A DNA stretch of 64,000 bases from Oligoflexia bacterium (GTDB lineage: Bacteria; Bdellovibrionota; UBA1018): NCBI GenBank assembly GCA_023701205.1, contig JAMPXJ010000011.1, positions 51,120 to 115,119 on the forward strand, in the 5' to 3' direction. Within the stretch, counting starts at the first letter, position 1; each line of letters begins with the position of its first letter. Below, piece by piece: positions 35,980-44,711 of the stretch. The notes under the pieces were generated by a model. That model was not told the origin of the DNA and ran no database searches. It saw nothing but the letters and a program-made list of their open reading frames with translations. The position numbers were made by a program, and so were the translations under genes.

Positions 35980-37268
35980 CGACGTGCTCCGGGCGGCGGC
36001 GCCATCAGCGGCGCGTCGTCGCGGTAGGTTTCCGGGGTCAGTGCCGGGATCGCGTGCTCGGCCTGATCGAGCACGGCGAAAAAGAAGCTGTGGAGCAGCA
36101 GCGAGGCGACGCCGTTCCTCTCGATCAGCAGGGAGGAAAGGCGGACCGGCCGGTAGGCATCATCCCCGATGCCGTCGCGGTCGAGGTCCACGCCGCGATA
36201 GCCATCCCAGTAGTTCCGCTCGAAGCGGTTGAGGTTCGTCCCCGCGTTGGTGCTCACGTCGAAGGTGTTCGCGAGAAAGGAGTTGCCCGTGAAGGTGTTG
36301 GAATCGGTGTTTCCCAGCACGCGCAGCGCCCAGCCGTTGCCCTGGAAGGTGTTTCCCTCGAACCGCGACCGGGTGGTCCCCTCGAGGAACGCGCCTACCG
36401 TGTTGCCGATGAACCGGTTGTCGCGCAGCTGGCTCGCGGAGATGTCCTTGAGCAATACGCCGTAAGCCGCTCCCCCCAGGCTCGTCTCGAAACGGTTGGC
36501 GGTCATGCGGATGTTGCGGGAGTACATCACGGCGACGCCCGATCCGTTCCCGCGGAAGAGGTTGCCGTCGTACTCGTCATCGTTGGAAAACATGAAATGC
36601 AGGCCGTAGCGGAAGTTGCCGATGCTTCGGTTGCGGATGATCCGGCTGTCGCCGACGAACTCGAGGTAGATCCCGTCGCGATTCCCGGAGAGCGCGTTTC
36701 CCAGGATCAGGAGATCCTGGCCGTACCAGACGTGGATGCCGTTGCCGGCCGCGCTTTCGCCTCGCCCGGAACCGGTGATCGCGTTGTTCTCGATCACGCA
36801 GGAGCGGGTTTTCCCCAGATAGATGCCGAAGTGATTGTCGCGAAGCTCGTTATCGCGGATGCGGCATCCGCTCGAATCGAGTACCTGGATGCCCGCCCGG
36901 TCCTCGATCGCGGAGCTTCCGGAGTTTTCGACGACCAGGCCGGCGATCTCGACGTCGGGCGCCCGGACGCGGAGGATCGTGCCGGCGCCACCCCCGTCCA
37001 GGACGGGGCGTCCGTCGCCGACGAGCCGCAGCGGCTTGAGGATCTCGAGCCCGTTTTCGCGGTAGACTCCCGGTCCGACCCGGATCGTGCCGCCGGGAGC
37101 GATCGCGGAGATCGCGTCGCTAAGCGTGCTGATCGCGCAATCGGGGCAGACAGCGAGCTCGCTCGCGGAGGAGGGGGGCAAGGACGCGTAAGCGCGCTCG
37201 GAGGGCGGACCTACCCCGATTCCGATGGCCAGGAGCAGCAGTGCTGAGAGCGTCCGTTTCGAAGTCAT
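35976..37268 (-). CDS. nosD: NosD periplasmic copper-processing beta-helix protein
   Basis: 430 residues. The ATG at 37268 begins a Sec signal (TLSALLLLAIGIGVG, then ERAYAS). The body is a right-handed beta-helix of repeated NN/GN turns (IRDNELRDNHFGIYLGKTRSCVIENN and similar), with the NosD hallmarks GNGIHVWYG, NRDGIYLEFV and YGLHFMFSNDDEYDGN. The C-terminus has FERNYWDGYRGVDLDRDGIGD and a short hydrophobic tail. NosD hands metal to apo-NosZ in the periplasm. Start and stop overlap nosL and nosF by 4 nt each. Confidence 0.94.
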   Translation of the reverse strand: MTSKRTLSALLLLAIGIGVGPPSERAYASLPPSSASELAVCPDCAISTLSDAISAIAPGGTIRVGPGVYRENGLEILKPLRLVGDGRPVLDGGGAGTILRVRAPDVEIAGLVVENSGSSAIEDRAGIQVLDSSGCRIRDNELRDNHFGIYLGKTRSCVIENNAITGSGRGESAAGNGIHVWYGQDLLILGNALSGNRDGIYLEFVGDSRIIRNRSIGNFRYGLHFMFSNDDEYDGNLFRGNGSGVAVMYSRNIRMTANRFETSLGGAAYGVLLKDISASQLRDNRFIGNTVGAFLEGTTRSRFEGNTFQGNGWALRVLGNTDSNTFTGNSFLANTFDVSTNAGTNLNRFERNYWDGYRGVDLDRDGIGDDAYRPVRLSSLLIERNGVASLLLHSFFFAVLDQAEHAIPALTPETYRDDAPLMAPPPGARR

Positions 37269-38308
37269 TTTGATCGGGGAGTCGTGCCCGGCGGCATCGC
37301 GAGGAGCTGATTCCAGTCGAGGATCTCCCCGCCGATCGCCGTCTGAAGCTTTCGCAGGCCCTCCGCGTCCGCCGAGGCCAGCAACCCATCCCCCATGGGA
37401 GCCTGGACCCGTTCGGAACGCAGGAAGCGCGCCGATCCGGCTTCTATCAGAGATCCGGGCTTGAGGTAATCGGAAACCCAGAGGGACCGGATGTCCGCGT
37501 TCGACTCCGCGCGATATCGCAGCAGGCACGAAAGAGAGTCGAATTTATGGATCTTCCCTTTCCGGGTGATGATCTCACCGCCGAAACGGATGTCGGAGAT
37601 CGTCATGTGACAGTGCTGACAGCTGTCCACGTTCGGCTGGAGCGGCTGCGGCTTGGCGGTGCAGCCGGCTGCCGCGCAGAACCCGAGCGCCAGCGCGAGG
37701 CCGATGCCGAACCGCCGCCTGAGATTCTGAAAGGACGGCCGGCGCCAGCTGACGCTCAGGAGCGCGAGGAGAATCGCGAGCGAAAGCGCGATCCCTCCGA
37801 GGTCGGGCAGGGAATAGGAATGGATGTTGAGCAGGAGCTTGTGGCCGATCAGCGGCGGCTGATAGCTCATCCCGGGTATCTTGATCGGCGCGTCGGGATC
37901 GAGATTATGGCCGTAGTCATGGCCCCAGCGGAAAAAGTCCGCGAGCCCCGCGCCGGCCGTCAGCACCAGAAGGGCGGTCCAGAGCGTGGCGCCCGCTCTT
38001 CTGCCCAACGCCGCCGCCAGCGCGCCGAGGGCGATCAGCGCCGCGAGGATCTTCGGCATGAGCTCCAGTTCGGGTATCGAGGCGGCGTGGATCGGCTTCA
38101 TTCCGATATAGTGATTGAGGATGTTGATCTGATCGACGTTCCCGCTGATCCGGCTCAGGCTGATCTGCATGAAAAGCCCCTCGGGATACTGGGGCGCGAA
38201 GATCTCGATCCGCCACAGGGGCAGCAGGAAGCAGCTCGATAGCAGCAACAAGGAGGCGAGCAGCAGCCGTTTTTCGATTCCTGTCATAGTCGCGGACTTC
38301 TTCATCAT
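37265..38308 (-). CDS. nosL: NosL copper chaperone fused to an N-terminal membrane domain
   Basis: 347 residues. Residues of about 10-205 hold five hydrophobic segments (LLLASLLLLSSCFLLPLW, ILAALIALGALAAALG, LWTALLVLTAGAGLADFF, IALSLAILLALLSVSW, IGLALALGFCAAAGC). The last ends in a lipobox-like AAAGC, after which a standard NosL domain begins: SCQHCHMTISDIRFGG with the Cu(I)-binding Cys/Met motif, HKFDSLSCLLRYR and the final EGLRKLQ. Canonical NosL is a free lipoprotein of about 170-190 residues, so this is a membrane-domain fusion. GGAG lies 6 nt before the ATG, inside a tandem 11-bp duplication. First gene of nosLDFY. Confidence 0.85.
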   Translation of the reverse strand: MMKKSATMTGIEKRLLLASLLLLSSCFLLPLWRIEIFAPQYPEGLFMQISLSRISGNVDQINILNHYIGMKPIHAASIPELELMPKILAALIALGALAAALGRRAGATLWTALLVLTAGAGLADFFRWGHDYGHNLDPDAPIKIPGMSYQPPLIGHKLLLNIHSYSLPDLGGIALSLAILLALLSVSWRRPSFQNLRRRFGIGLALALGFCAAAGCTAKPQPLQPNVDSCQHCHMTISDIRFGGEIITRKGKIHKFDSLSCLLRYRAESNADIRSLWVSDYLKPGSLIEAGSARFLRSERVQAPMGDGLLASADAEGLRKLQTAIGGEILDWNQLLAMPPGTTPRSK

Positions 38309-38330
38309 GATCGCTCCGGGATCGCTCCGG
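38309..38330 (-). repeat. Tandem 11-bp duplication carrying the nosL ribosome site
   Basis: GATCGCTCCGG occurs twice in tandem (38309-38319 and 38320-38330), directly upstream of the nosL ATG. On the minus strand each copy contains GGAG, so the Shine-Dalgarno is duplicated. Confidence 0.85.
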
Positions 38331-38408
38331 TGGTTTCGCGATGATCCCGCACATTCAGGGCGGCATCGCGACGCACTTCCGCCCGAGATCTTAAATGATC
38401 TTTTTCTG

Positions 38409-38428
38409 CGAAAATAGCGCTATTTTCG
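38409..38428. promoter_or_regulatory. Perfect 20-bp palindrome in the nosL/nosZ divergent promoter region
   Basis: CGAAAATAGC/GCTATTTTCG is a perfect dyad located 108 bp from the nosZ start and 100 bp from the nosL start, in the AT-rich centre of the divergent region. It does not fit the FNR/CRP consensus TTGAT-N4-ATCAA. It is a good candidate operator for a dimeric regulator of the nos locus. Confidence 0.65.
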
Positions 38429-38536
38429 TGCAAATTATCCGATATTCCCTCTTGAAAAGGGTATCTCGCCGTGTCAGCAATTCAGATGACGCTCATACTA
38501 AAAACCCCCTGTTCGAGTTTGAAAGGACGGATGTCT

Positions 38537-40903
38537 ATGCGGATCACTCTCAACGAAGGCACGAGGCTCGCTCTTTGCGCCCTGGCTCTCGCCATGCTCG
38601 GCGCGGGCTTCGCTTGCAGCCGCGGAAAGCCCGCCGCCGTCGGCCTGGATGCGGACGCCGCGCGCAAGGTCTACGTCGCGCCGGGAAAGCTCGATGAGTT
38701 CTATTCCTTCCTTTCGGGAGGCTTCAGCGGGCAGCTCGCGGTTTACGGGCTGCCCTCGGGACGTCTTCTCAAGATCGTGCCGGTGTTCTCGGTGCATCCC
38801 GAGAACGGTTACGGGTTTTCCGAGGAGACCCAGCCGATGCTGAGCACCTCCAACGGGTTCGTGCCCTGGGATGATCTGCATCATACGGAGATGTCGATGA
38901 AGAACGGCACTCCCGACGGGCGCTGGATCTTCGTGAACTCCAACAACACGCCGAGGATCGCCCGGGTGGATCTTTCCACCTTCCGGACGGCAGAGATACT
39001 GGAGATTCCTCATTCCGGAGGCAATCATGGCTCTCCTTTCTCGACTTTCGACGGCGAGTACGTGGTGGCATCGACCCGCTTCTCGGTCCCGATTCCCCAG
39101 AGAGACGTCTCGATCGACGAGCGAAAGAGCTTTCAGGGAACGGTCAGCTTCGTGAAGGTCGATCCGGAGTCCGGCAGGATGAGCATCGCTTTCCAGCTGC
39201 TGGTGCCGGGCATCGATTATGACCTGGGTCACTGCGGGAAGGGCCCGTCGAAGGATTATTGCTTCTTTACCTCGTACAACAGCGAGAAGGCGCAATCCTT
39301 GATCGAGATCAATGCCTCCAAGAACGACAAGGACCTGCTCTCGGTGATCAACTGGAGGCTTGCCGAGAAGTGCGCGGCCGACGGCAAAGGCAAGCTCGTG
39401 GCGGCCAGCTATACCCATAACGTTTGGGACGAGAACACGATGGCGGCGAAGTCCGTCAAGGGTCCGGCCGTCCGGATGCTCTCTCCTTCGGAGTGCCCGG
39501 GCGTGATCCACTACGCGCCGGTGGCGAAGTCGCCGCATGGCGTGGACGTGGATCCCACCGGGGAGTACATCGTGAGCGGGGGCAAGCTCGCCTCGCTGAT
39601 CACCGCGCTTTCCTTTCCGAAGATCGAGAAAGCCATTAACGCGAAGACCTTCAGCGGCAAGTTCGACGGGATCGATATCCTGGATTACCAGGCGGTTCTC
39701 GCGGGCGAGGTCCAGAAGCCCTGTCTCGGGCCCCTGCATACGGAGTTCGACGGCAAAGGCTACGGCTACACCTCCTGCTTCATCAGCTCGGAGGTCGTGA
39801 AATGGAAGCTCGGCAGCTGGGAGGTCGTCGATCGCATCCCGACTTACTACTCGCTCGGCCACATCATGATTCCGGGCGGGGACAGCGCCAAGCCTTATGG
39901 CAAATACCTCCTCGCCATGAACAAGATCACCAAGGACCGCTATCTTCCGGTGGGACCGGAGCTGCCGCAGTCCTCGCAGCTGATCGATATCTCCGGCGAG
40001 AAAATGCAGCTGCTGCTGGATTTCCCGACCGTGGGCGAACCTCATTACGCGCAGGGCGTTCCGGCGTCGCTGCTGATGGAGCGATCGAAGAAGATCCACA
40101 AGATCGAGGAGAACCGGCACGAGCACGCGACCAAGTCGGAGAGCGCGGCGAAGGTAGTGCGTCAGGGCAAGGACGTGCACGTGTACATGACGGCGATCCG
40201 GTCCCACCTGACTCCCGATAACATCGAAGGCGTGAAGGTGGGGGATACCGTTTATTTCCACGTGACCAATCTCGAGCAGGATTGGGATATCGCGCACGGC
40301 TTCGCGGTTTTCGGTTCGAACAACGCCGAGCTTCTCCTGATGCCGGGCGAGACCTCGACCCTGAAATTCGAGGCCAAGCGGCCGGGCGTCTATCCGTTCT
40401 ACTGCACGGATTTCTGCTCGGCGCTGCACCAGGAGATGACCGGGTATCTGCGGGTCTCGTCCGCCGATTCCAAGATCCCGTTGAGGTGGAACACGAACCA
40501 GGAGCGGGATCCCGCTTTGGCGATCCAGGCCCAGGCGTCCGAGGGCCAGCCCCGCGTCGAGATGAGCGAAAGCAAGGGGATCGGTCCGGTCAAGGAGCTG
40601 AAGCTCGCGGCTGTCGACGCCGCGCTGGCGGAAAAGGGCCAGGCGGTCTTCCAGGCCAAGTGCTCGGCTTGCCACAAGCTCCAGGAGCGGTTCGTGGGCC
40701 CGCCGCTGAAGAACGTGACTTTGCGGCGTCAGCCGGAGTGGATCATGAACATGATCCTCAATCCGTCGGAGATGCTCCAGAAGGATGCGGTGGCTCGGAA
40801 GCTCCTGGAGGAATATCTCACGCAGATGGCCAATATGAGCCTGACGCAAGAGGAGGCGCGGCAGGTGCTCGAGTATTTCCGCCGGACGGACGGCGCGAAA
40901 TGA
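38537..40903 (+). CDS. nosZ: Clade II nitrous oxide reductase with C-terminal cytochrome c domain
   Basis: 788 residues. The ATG at 38537 has AAAGGA 9 nt upstream (the one at 38531 is too close). The signal segment LALCALALAMLGAGFAC is Sec-type or lipoprotein-like, without a twin-arginine motif, as in clade II (Sec-dependent) NosZ. CuZ-type His motifs are DDLHHTEMS, NHGSPFSTFDGEY, DLGHCGKGP, KSPHGVDVDPTGEY, GPLHTEFDGKGYGYTS, SLGHIM and VGEPHYAQ. The CuA site is YCTDFCSALHQEMTGY. The last ~90 residues are a class I cytochrome c (CSACHKLQ...QMANMS). It reduces N2O to N2 in the periplasm, with the fused heme feeding CuA. Confidence 0.96.
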   Translation: MRITLNEGTRLALCALALAMLGAGFACSRGKPAAVGLDADAARKVYVAPGKLDEFYSFLSGGFSGQLAVYGLPSGRLLKIVPVFSVHPENGYGFSEETQPMLSTSNGFVPWDDLHHTEMSMKNGTPDGRWIFVNSNNTPRIARVDLSTFRTAEILEIPHSGGNHGSPFSTFDGEYVVASTRFSVPIPQRDVSIDERKSFQGTVSFVKVDPESGRMSIAFQLLVPGIDYDLGHCGKGPSKDYCFFTSYNSEKAQSLIEINASKNDKDLLSVINWRLAEKCAADGKGKLVAASYTHNVWDENTMAAKSVKGPAVRMLSPSECPGVIHYAPVAKSPHGVDVDPTGEYIVSGGKLASLITALSFPKIEKAINAKTFSGKFDGIDILDYQAVLAGEVQKPCLGPLHTEFDGKGYGYTSCFISSEVVKWKLGSWEVVDRIPTYYSLGHIMIPGGDSAKPYGKYLLAMNKITKDRYLPVGPELPQSSQLIDISGEKMQLLLDFPTVGEPHYAQGVPASLLMERSKKIHKIEENRHEHATKSESAAKVVRQGKDVHVYMTAIRSHLTPDNIEGVKVGDTVYFHVTNLEQDWDIAHGFAVFGSNNAELLLMPGETSTLKFEAKRPGVYPFYCTDFCSALHQEMTGYLRVSSADSKIPLRWNTNQERDPALAIQAQASEGQPRVEMSESKGIGPVKELKLAAVDAALAEKGQAVFQAKCSACHKLQERFVGPPLKNVTLRRQPEWIMNMILNPSEMLQKDAVARKLLEEYLTQMANMSLTQEEARQVLEYFRRTDGAK

Positions 40904-40941
40904 CCGGATTACCCTGACGGAGTGGGGCTCCCGGAAAGCGC

Positions 40942-42210
40942 TCAAGCCGCGCCATGAGTCGCGATCGGCGGGCGCACCGGGAGCCGCATCACGAAAGCGG
41001 CGCCCTGGTTCCGCTCGCTTTCCACATGGATCGTGCCGCCCAAGCCCTGCACGATCTCGCGAGTGATGTAGAGTCCGAGCCCGACGCCGCCGTATCGGCG
41101 CATCGAGGCCGCGCGCTCGAAGCGGTTGAAGATCCGTTCCTGGTCTTCCTTTGCGATTCCGAAGCCGTGATCCTTCACGATCACGCGCACCTGGCCGTCG
41201 CGGTCTGGCGCGGCGCTGATCTCGATCGGCTTTTTTTCGCCGTATTTCACCGCATTCGAGATGAGGTTCCTCATGGCCTGCTCGAGCCGGAGAGGGTCCC
41301 ATCGCCCCCGGAGGTTTTCGCTGATGCTCGCCTTGAGCTCGTTGAAGCCCGCGGCCTGGTATTCCGCGATGACCTTTCGGATGATCGCGCTCAGGTTGAC
41401 GTCGTTCTGAAGGCTGAAGTTGAAGTGCCCCAGGTTGATCCGCGAGGCGTCCAGGAGGTTGTCGATCAGCTTGGAGAAATCCGAGATCTGGCGATTGGAG
41501 ATCGCGAGGAACTTCCGGATGCCGCTCTTGACGGCGTCTTCCTGCGGGGCGCCCGCAGGCGGTCCCGAGAGAAGAAGGCGGTGGAGGAACTGGATCTGAA
41601 GAGTGAGCGGCGTGAGAGGGGTTTTCAGCTCATGGGCGCAGATGGAGATGAACTCGTCGCGCAGATGGAGCTGCCGGGCCAGCTCGTCGCGCGCGGAGCG
41701 GGTTTCTGCCAGGGAGCGGGAGAGATCGCTATAGAGCGTGAGATTTTCGAGCGCGATCGAGGTGCTGTCGGCGAGCGCTTGGAGCAGTTTTACCTGCCTG
41801 GGGCTGGCGCGAAAACGCCGGGCCCAGTAGGTGCCGATCGCCCCGATCGGCGCCTCCGTCCGGATCGGGACCATGACCAGGCTCTTGACGAACGTGGGGC
41901 GGTAGGCCTCGGTCGGCACCCGTGGGTCGTCATAGATGTCCTCGATCAGCGCGCTACGATGATGGAGCATCGTCCAGCCGCTCACGCACGCTTCGAGCGG
42001 GAAGCGTCGGCCCTTCCAGAGCGGGCCGATGGCGTCCTCGTCGACGTAGTAGCACTGATCCTGCTCCTTGAGGATGAAGGTCGCTCCGTCCGCGCCGGTC
42101 AGCTCGCGCGCGCCATGTCGCACCAGATCCACGATCGTCTGGAGATCGCGGGCGAGCGAAAGACGCTGGACGATGCCGAGTAGCAGGTCGACGGAATGGG
42201 TCTCCTTCAC
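40942..42210 (-). CDS. Soluble GAF-domain sensor histidine kinase
   Basis: 422 residues, no membrane segment. A GAF domain (about 10-160; GADGATFILKEQDQCYYVDEDAIGPLWKG, then SLVMVPIRTEAPIGAIGTYWA) is followed by a coiled linker, a HisKA domain with phosphoacceptor His in ICAHELKTPLTPL, and an ATPase domain with NLISNAVKYGE, DHGFGIAKEDQERIFNRFERA and GGVGLGLYITREIV. It probably senses a cytosolic small molecule or redox state. Its start overlaps the stop of the single-domain response regulator (ATGA), so the two act together. Confidence 0.93.
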   Translation of the reverse strand: MKETHSVDLLLGIVQRLSLARDLQTIVDLVRHGARELTGADGATFILKEQDQCYYVDEDAIGPLWKGRRFPLEACVSGWTMLHHRSALIEDIYDDPRVPTEAYRPTFVKSLVMVPIRTEAPIGAIGTYWARRFRASPRQVKLLQALADSTSIALENLTLYSDLSRSLAETRSARDELARQLHLRDEFISICAHELKTPLTPLTLQIQFLHRLLLSGPPAGAPQEDAVKSGIRKFLAISNRQISDFSKLIDNLLDASRINLGHFNFSLQNDVNLSAIIRKVIAEYQAAGFNELKASISENLRGRWDPLRLEQAMRNLISNAVKYGEKKPIEISAAPDRDGQVRVIVKDHGFGIAKEDQERIFNRFERAASMRRYGGVGLGLYITREIVQGLGGTIHVESERNQGAAFVMRLPVRPPIATHGAA

Positions 42211-42617
42211 TGATCCGCTCCTTCGCCGCGGCAGTGGCGTTTGACGTGTGAAAGCAGATGATCGATGTCATAAGGCTTCTTGAGCACGCCCGCGCAGGGG
42301 ATGGTGTTCGCTTTTTCAGCGAAGGCGGTCACCAGGATGACAGGAACGGCCTGACTATTTGTGTCATTACTGAGCGCCTGCGCGAACTGCCAGCCGTCCA
42401 TTACCGGCATCATGAGATCGAGCAGAATCAGGCAGGGGTTTGGGACCTTTTTGAGGATTTCGAGGCCTTCGCGACCGTTGGCGGCCTCAAGTACTTGGAA
42501 TCCTTCGAATTCCAATATTTCCCGCACGCTTTCGCGGATGTCCCGCTCATCTTCGATCAAAAGAAGATGATTGCATGAAGCAGTGTGATGTTTTGTCTGA
42601 AGCCTTGTAGCCGTCAT
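42207..42617 (-). CDS. Single-domain response regulator (receiver only)
   Basis: 136 residues. The receiver has IEDERD acidic residues, phospho-Asp in LILLDLMMPVMDGW, Thr in LVTAFA and Lys in VLKKPYDID. There is no output domain, so it relays phosphate or acts by protein-protein contact. It is the first gene of the operon with the GAF kinase. A segment ANTIPCAG between beta4 and beta5 is slightly extended. Confidence 0.92.
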   Translation of the reverse strand: MTATRLQTKHHTASCNHLLLIEDERDIRESVREILEFEGFQVLEAANGREGLEILKKVPNPCLILLDLMMPVMDGWQFAQALSNDTNSQAVPVILVTAFAEKANTIPCAGVLKKPYDIDHLLSHVKRHCRGEGADQ

Positions 42618-42629
42618 AGACGGGACAAT

Positions 42630-42648
42630 ATCATCCCGGGGGGATGAT
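42630..42648. promoter_or_regulatory. 8-bp inverted repeat upstream of the response regulator gene
   Basis: ATCATCCC-GGG-GGGATGAT lies 13 nt upstream of the response regulator start (42617) and 23 nt past the stop of the S41 peptidase on the same strand. With no T-run after it, an operator is at least as likely as a terminator. Confidence 0.45.
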
Positions 42649-42671
42649 GCAAGTATCGTGCACCCACCCGA

Positions 42672-44498
42672 TCAAAAAAGCTCGATCGCTTTCGCGCGTA
42701 CCGGCTCGTATTTCTTCGAAACCGTTTCGTTGACCGGAAGCGCGGTATCGGGCACCACGCCATTGTTCTCGATAGCGCTGCCGTCCCTGCGGAGGATGAG
42801 CGACTCGGTCTGATTCAAGACGAGATTGCTGTTGGGTGCTTGCGAGTGGACGACGACGTTTCCGCCGGCCCCCATCGTCCGGGCGCCCACGACTTTGGCT
42901 TTCTGGTTGTCTTGAAGCACCGCCGCGAAGATATCGCACATGGAGGCGCACATCTCGTTGACCAGGAGGACCACCCGGAAGCTCGCGCCGATGGAAGGAT
43001 CGGGCTGAACCGCGAAAGGGTATAGCTCATGGATGCTGAAAGGGGCGGAAAGCCTTCGGCCCGCGTCCAGATCCGCTTTCAGGCGCCGGAAGACCCTGCG
43101 GCCGACCTCTCGTTCCGGATCAGAGAGAGCGGCATTCAGTGACACCGTCTCGAACTCGTCGAGCCAGGTCTCGTTGATCTTGAGCTGGAGCTCCGGCAGG
43201 GTGATGCGCTCCTGGCTGAGCAGCTGCGCGATCTGCAGACCCAGCCGCAGGGAACCGCCGCCGTTGTCGATCAGGTCGATCACCAGGTCGGTCACGCCGA
43301 ACTGCTTGAGCGCGCGAAGCGTCTCTTTCACCTCGGTGAGGACCTGCTCCTCGGGGTCGGCGGGCGTGAAGGTGTTGAGGTACATCGTAGCGATATAACG
43401 CATCCCCTGCGCCGTCTTCTCGTGCGAGATGTAGGTCGGGTAGTTCTTCGCCGCCGGGACGAAGAGCGCGCCGGGCGGCACGACGCGGTTCTCCTTGAGC
43501 TCCTCGAGAGGCGTGGCCGCGAGGCCGGAGGCGGAAGCCAGGGTTCCGGTGACGATGCGCGAGAGCCAGCTCGGAGCGGAGTCGATGAAGACGAAGCTGT
43601 TCCAGAAGCGCTTGCCCGGCAACGTATTCAGCACCAGGCGGACGATTCCCGGGGTCAGGTCGATCAGGCCGATGGCGCCCTCGAAGCCACGGCGGAAAAA
43701 TTCCTCCTCGGACATCCCGGCGATCCGCTCGGCACCGGGGGCCTCCGGCTTGGGCTTGTCGGAGGGCTTGGCCTTCTGCGCGGCGGCCTGCGCCTGCTCC
43801 GCGGTGAAGGCGTAAAGATCCTTGACGATCCAGGGCACCTGAACATCGAGTCGCTGCTCGCCCCGCACGAGGGTGAGGGTGGCGTTTTCCTTCTCCGGCG
43901 CGGGAAGCGGGAAGGCGAGCGAGGTACGGTTGAAGAGCTTGGGCAGGTGATAGGTCAGGTTGGCTTCGTCATTTCCGAGATCCCGATAAGGAATCAGCTC
44001 GCTCTTGGCGGCGTCCACGAGCGGTACTCCGTCCAGCGCCACGATCAGGTCCTGCGCCTGCACCGGAAAAACCTGGGTGTTGAGCGTGGGAAGGAATTTC
44101 GTCACGCGCACCGCCGAGCCTTCGCGTTTGCCTTCAAAGCCGAGGTAGGCGAGCGTCGTCCGCGCGGGAAGGGTGGCGGCGGTCAGCGTCGAGGCGGTGT
44201 GCGCGTCGCGAAACTCGGAGACGAAACGATGCACGAGGAGATAGAATTCCTCGTTGGTGCGGGTGGCGGCCGCATCGCGGAAGACCTTTTCCTTGAGAGC
44301 GTCAAAGCGGATTCCGTGGCGCGCTTCCTTGTACTCGAGCGGGGCGTAATTCTGGCTGAACTGGGAGGTGATCCAATGGAGGTCGGCGATCTTCTCCTCC
44401 TGCGTGAGGAGCCTCCGCGGCGCCGGTGCGCACGACGTGGCGAAGAAGATTGCCGCGATTGCGGCGACTACCCTCGTTCTGGACCCGGGAGCGCGCAT
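42672..44498 (-). CDS. S41-family (C-terminal processing/tricorn-like) peptidase lipoprotein
   Basis: 608 residues. The ATG at 44498 follows AGAGAGGG and starts a lipoprotein signal with lipobox FATSC; an out-of-place 52-residue extension is excluded. An N-terminal helical domain (about 30-110) precedes a PDZ-like part (VFPVQAQDLIVALDGVPLVDA) and the S41 protease fold (DLVIDLIDNGGGSLRLGLQIAQLL, LLVNEMCASMCDIFAAVLQDN with the likely nucleophile Ser, VVGARTMGAGG). The usual SAGE-like context of the catalytic Ser is replaced by CASMCDI, so activity should be tested. It is probably a periplasmic or outer-membrane protease. Confidence 0.85.
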   Translation of the reverse strand: MRAPGSRTRVVAAIAAIFFATSCAPAPRRLLTQEEKIADLHWITSQFSQNYAPLEYKEARHGIRFDALKEKVFRDAAATRTNEEFYLLVHRFVSEFRDAHTASTLTAATLPARTTLAYLGFEGKREGSAVRVTKFLPTLNTQVFPVQAQDLIVALDGVPLVDAAKSELIPYRDLGNDEANLTYHLPKLFNRTSLAFPLPAPEKENATLTLVRGEQRLDVQVPWIVKDLYAFTAEQAQAAAQKAKPSDKPKPEAPGAERIAGMSEEEFFRRGFEGAIGLIDLTPGIVRLVLNTLPGKRFWNSFVFIDSAPSWLSRIVTGTLASASGLAATPLEELKENRVVPPGALFVPAAKNYPTYISHEKTAQGMRYIATMYLNTFTPADPEEQVLTEVKETLRALKQFGVTDLVIDLIDNGGGSLRLGLQIAQLLSQERITLPELQLKINETWLDEFETVSLNAALSDPEREVGRRVFRRLKADLDAGRRLSAPFSIHELYPFAVQPDPSIGASFRVVLLVNEMCASMCDIFAAVLQDNQKAKVVGARTMGAGGNVVVHSQAPNSNLVLNQTESLILRRDGSAIENNGVVPDTALPVNETVSKKYEPVRAKAIELF

Positions 44499-44711
44499 GA
44501 ACCCTCTCTTTTTGGGACGCACTGTAATGAGGGCGGGAATGTTTGGCAAAGCAAAAAACCGTGATTTTACGGCAAAATGGAGCGAGGTAAATTGTCTCGC
44601 TGCAGGGCAAACTGTCTTCCGGCTCGGGTGACGGAAATCCGGCGAAGCTGACACCTTCCGTATTGGTCACGCACGGCTTCAACGGGTATTAAGCCTTTCA
44701 AGGAGTGATTT

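Noticed and set aside
38309..38536. FNR/CRP-type site upstream of nosZ
   Set aside because: No TTGAT-N4-ATCAA-like sequence is present; only the unrelated 20-bp palindrome stands out.
38498..41302. Very long minus-strand open frame opposite nosZ (934 codons)
   Set aside because: It is an Arg/His-rich antisense shadow caused by high third-position GC; nosZ on the plus strand has all family motifs.
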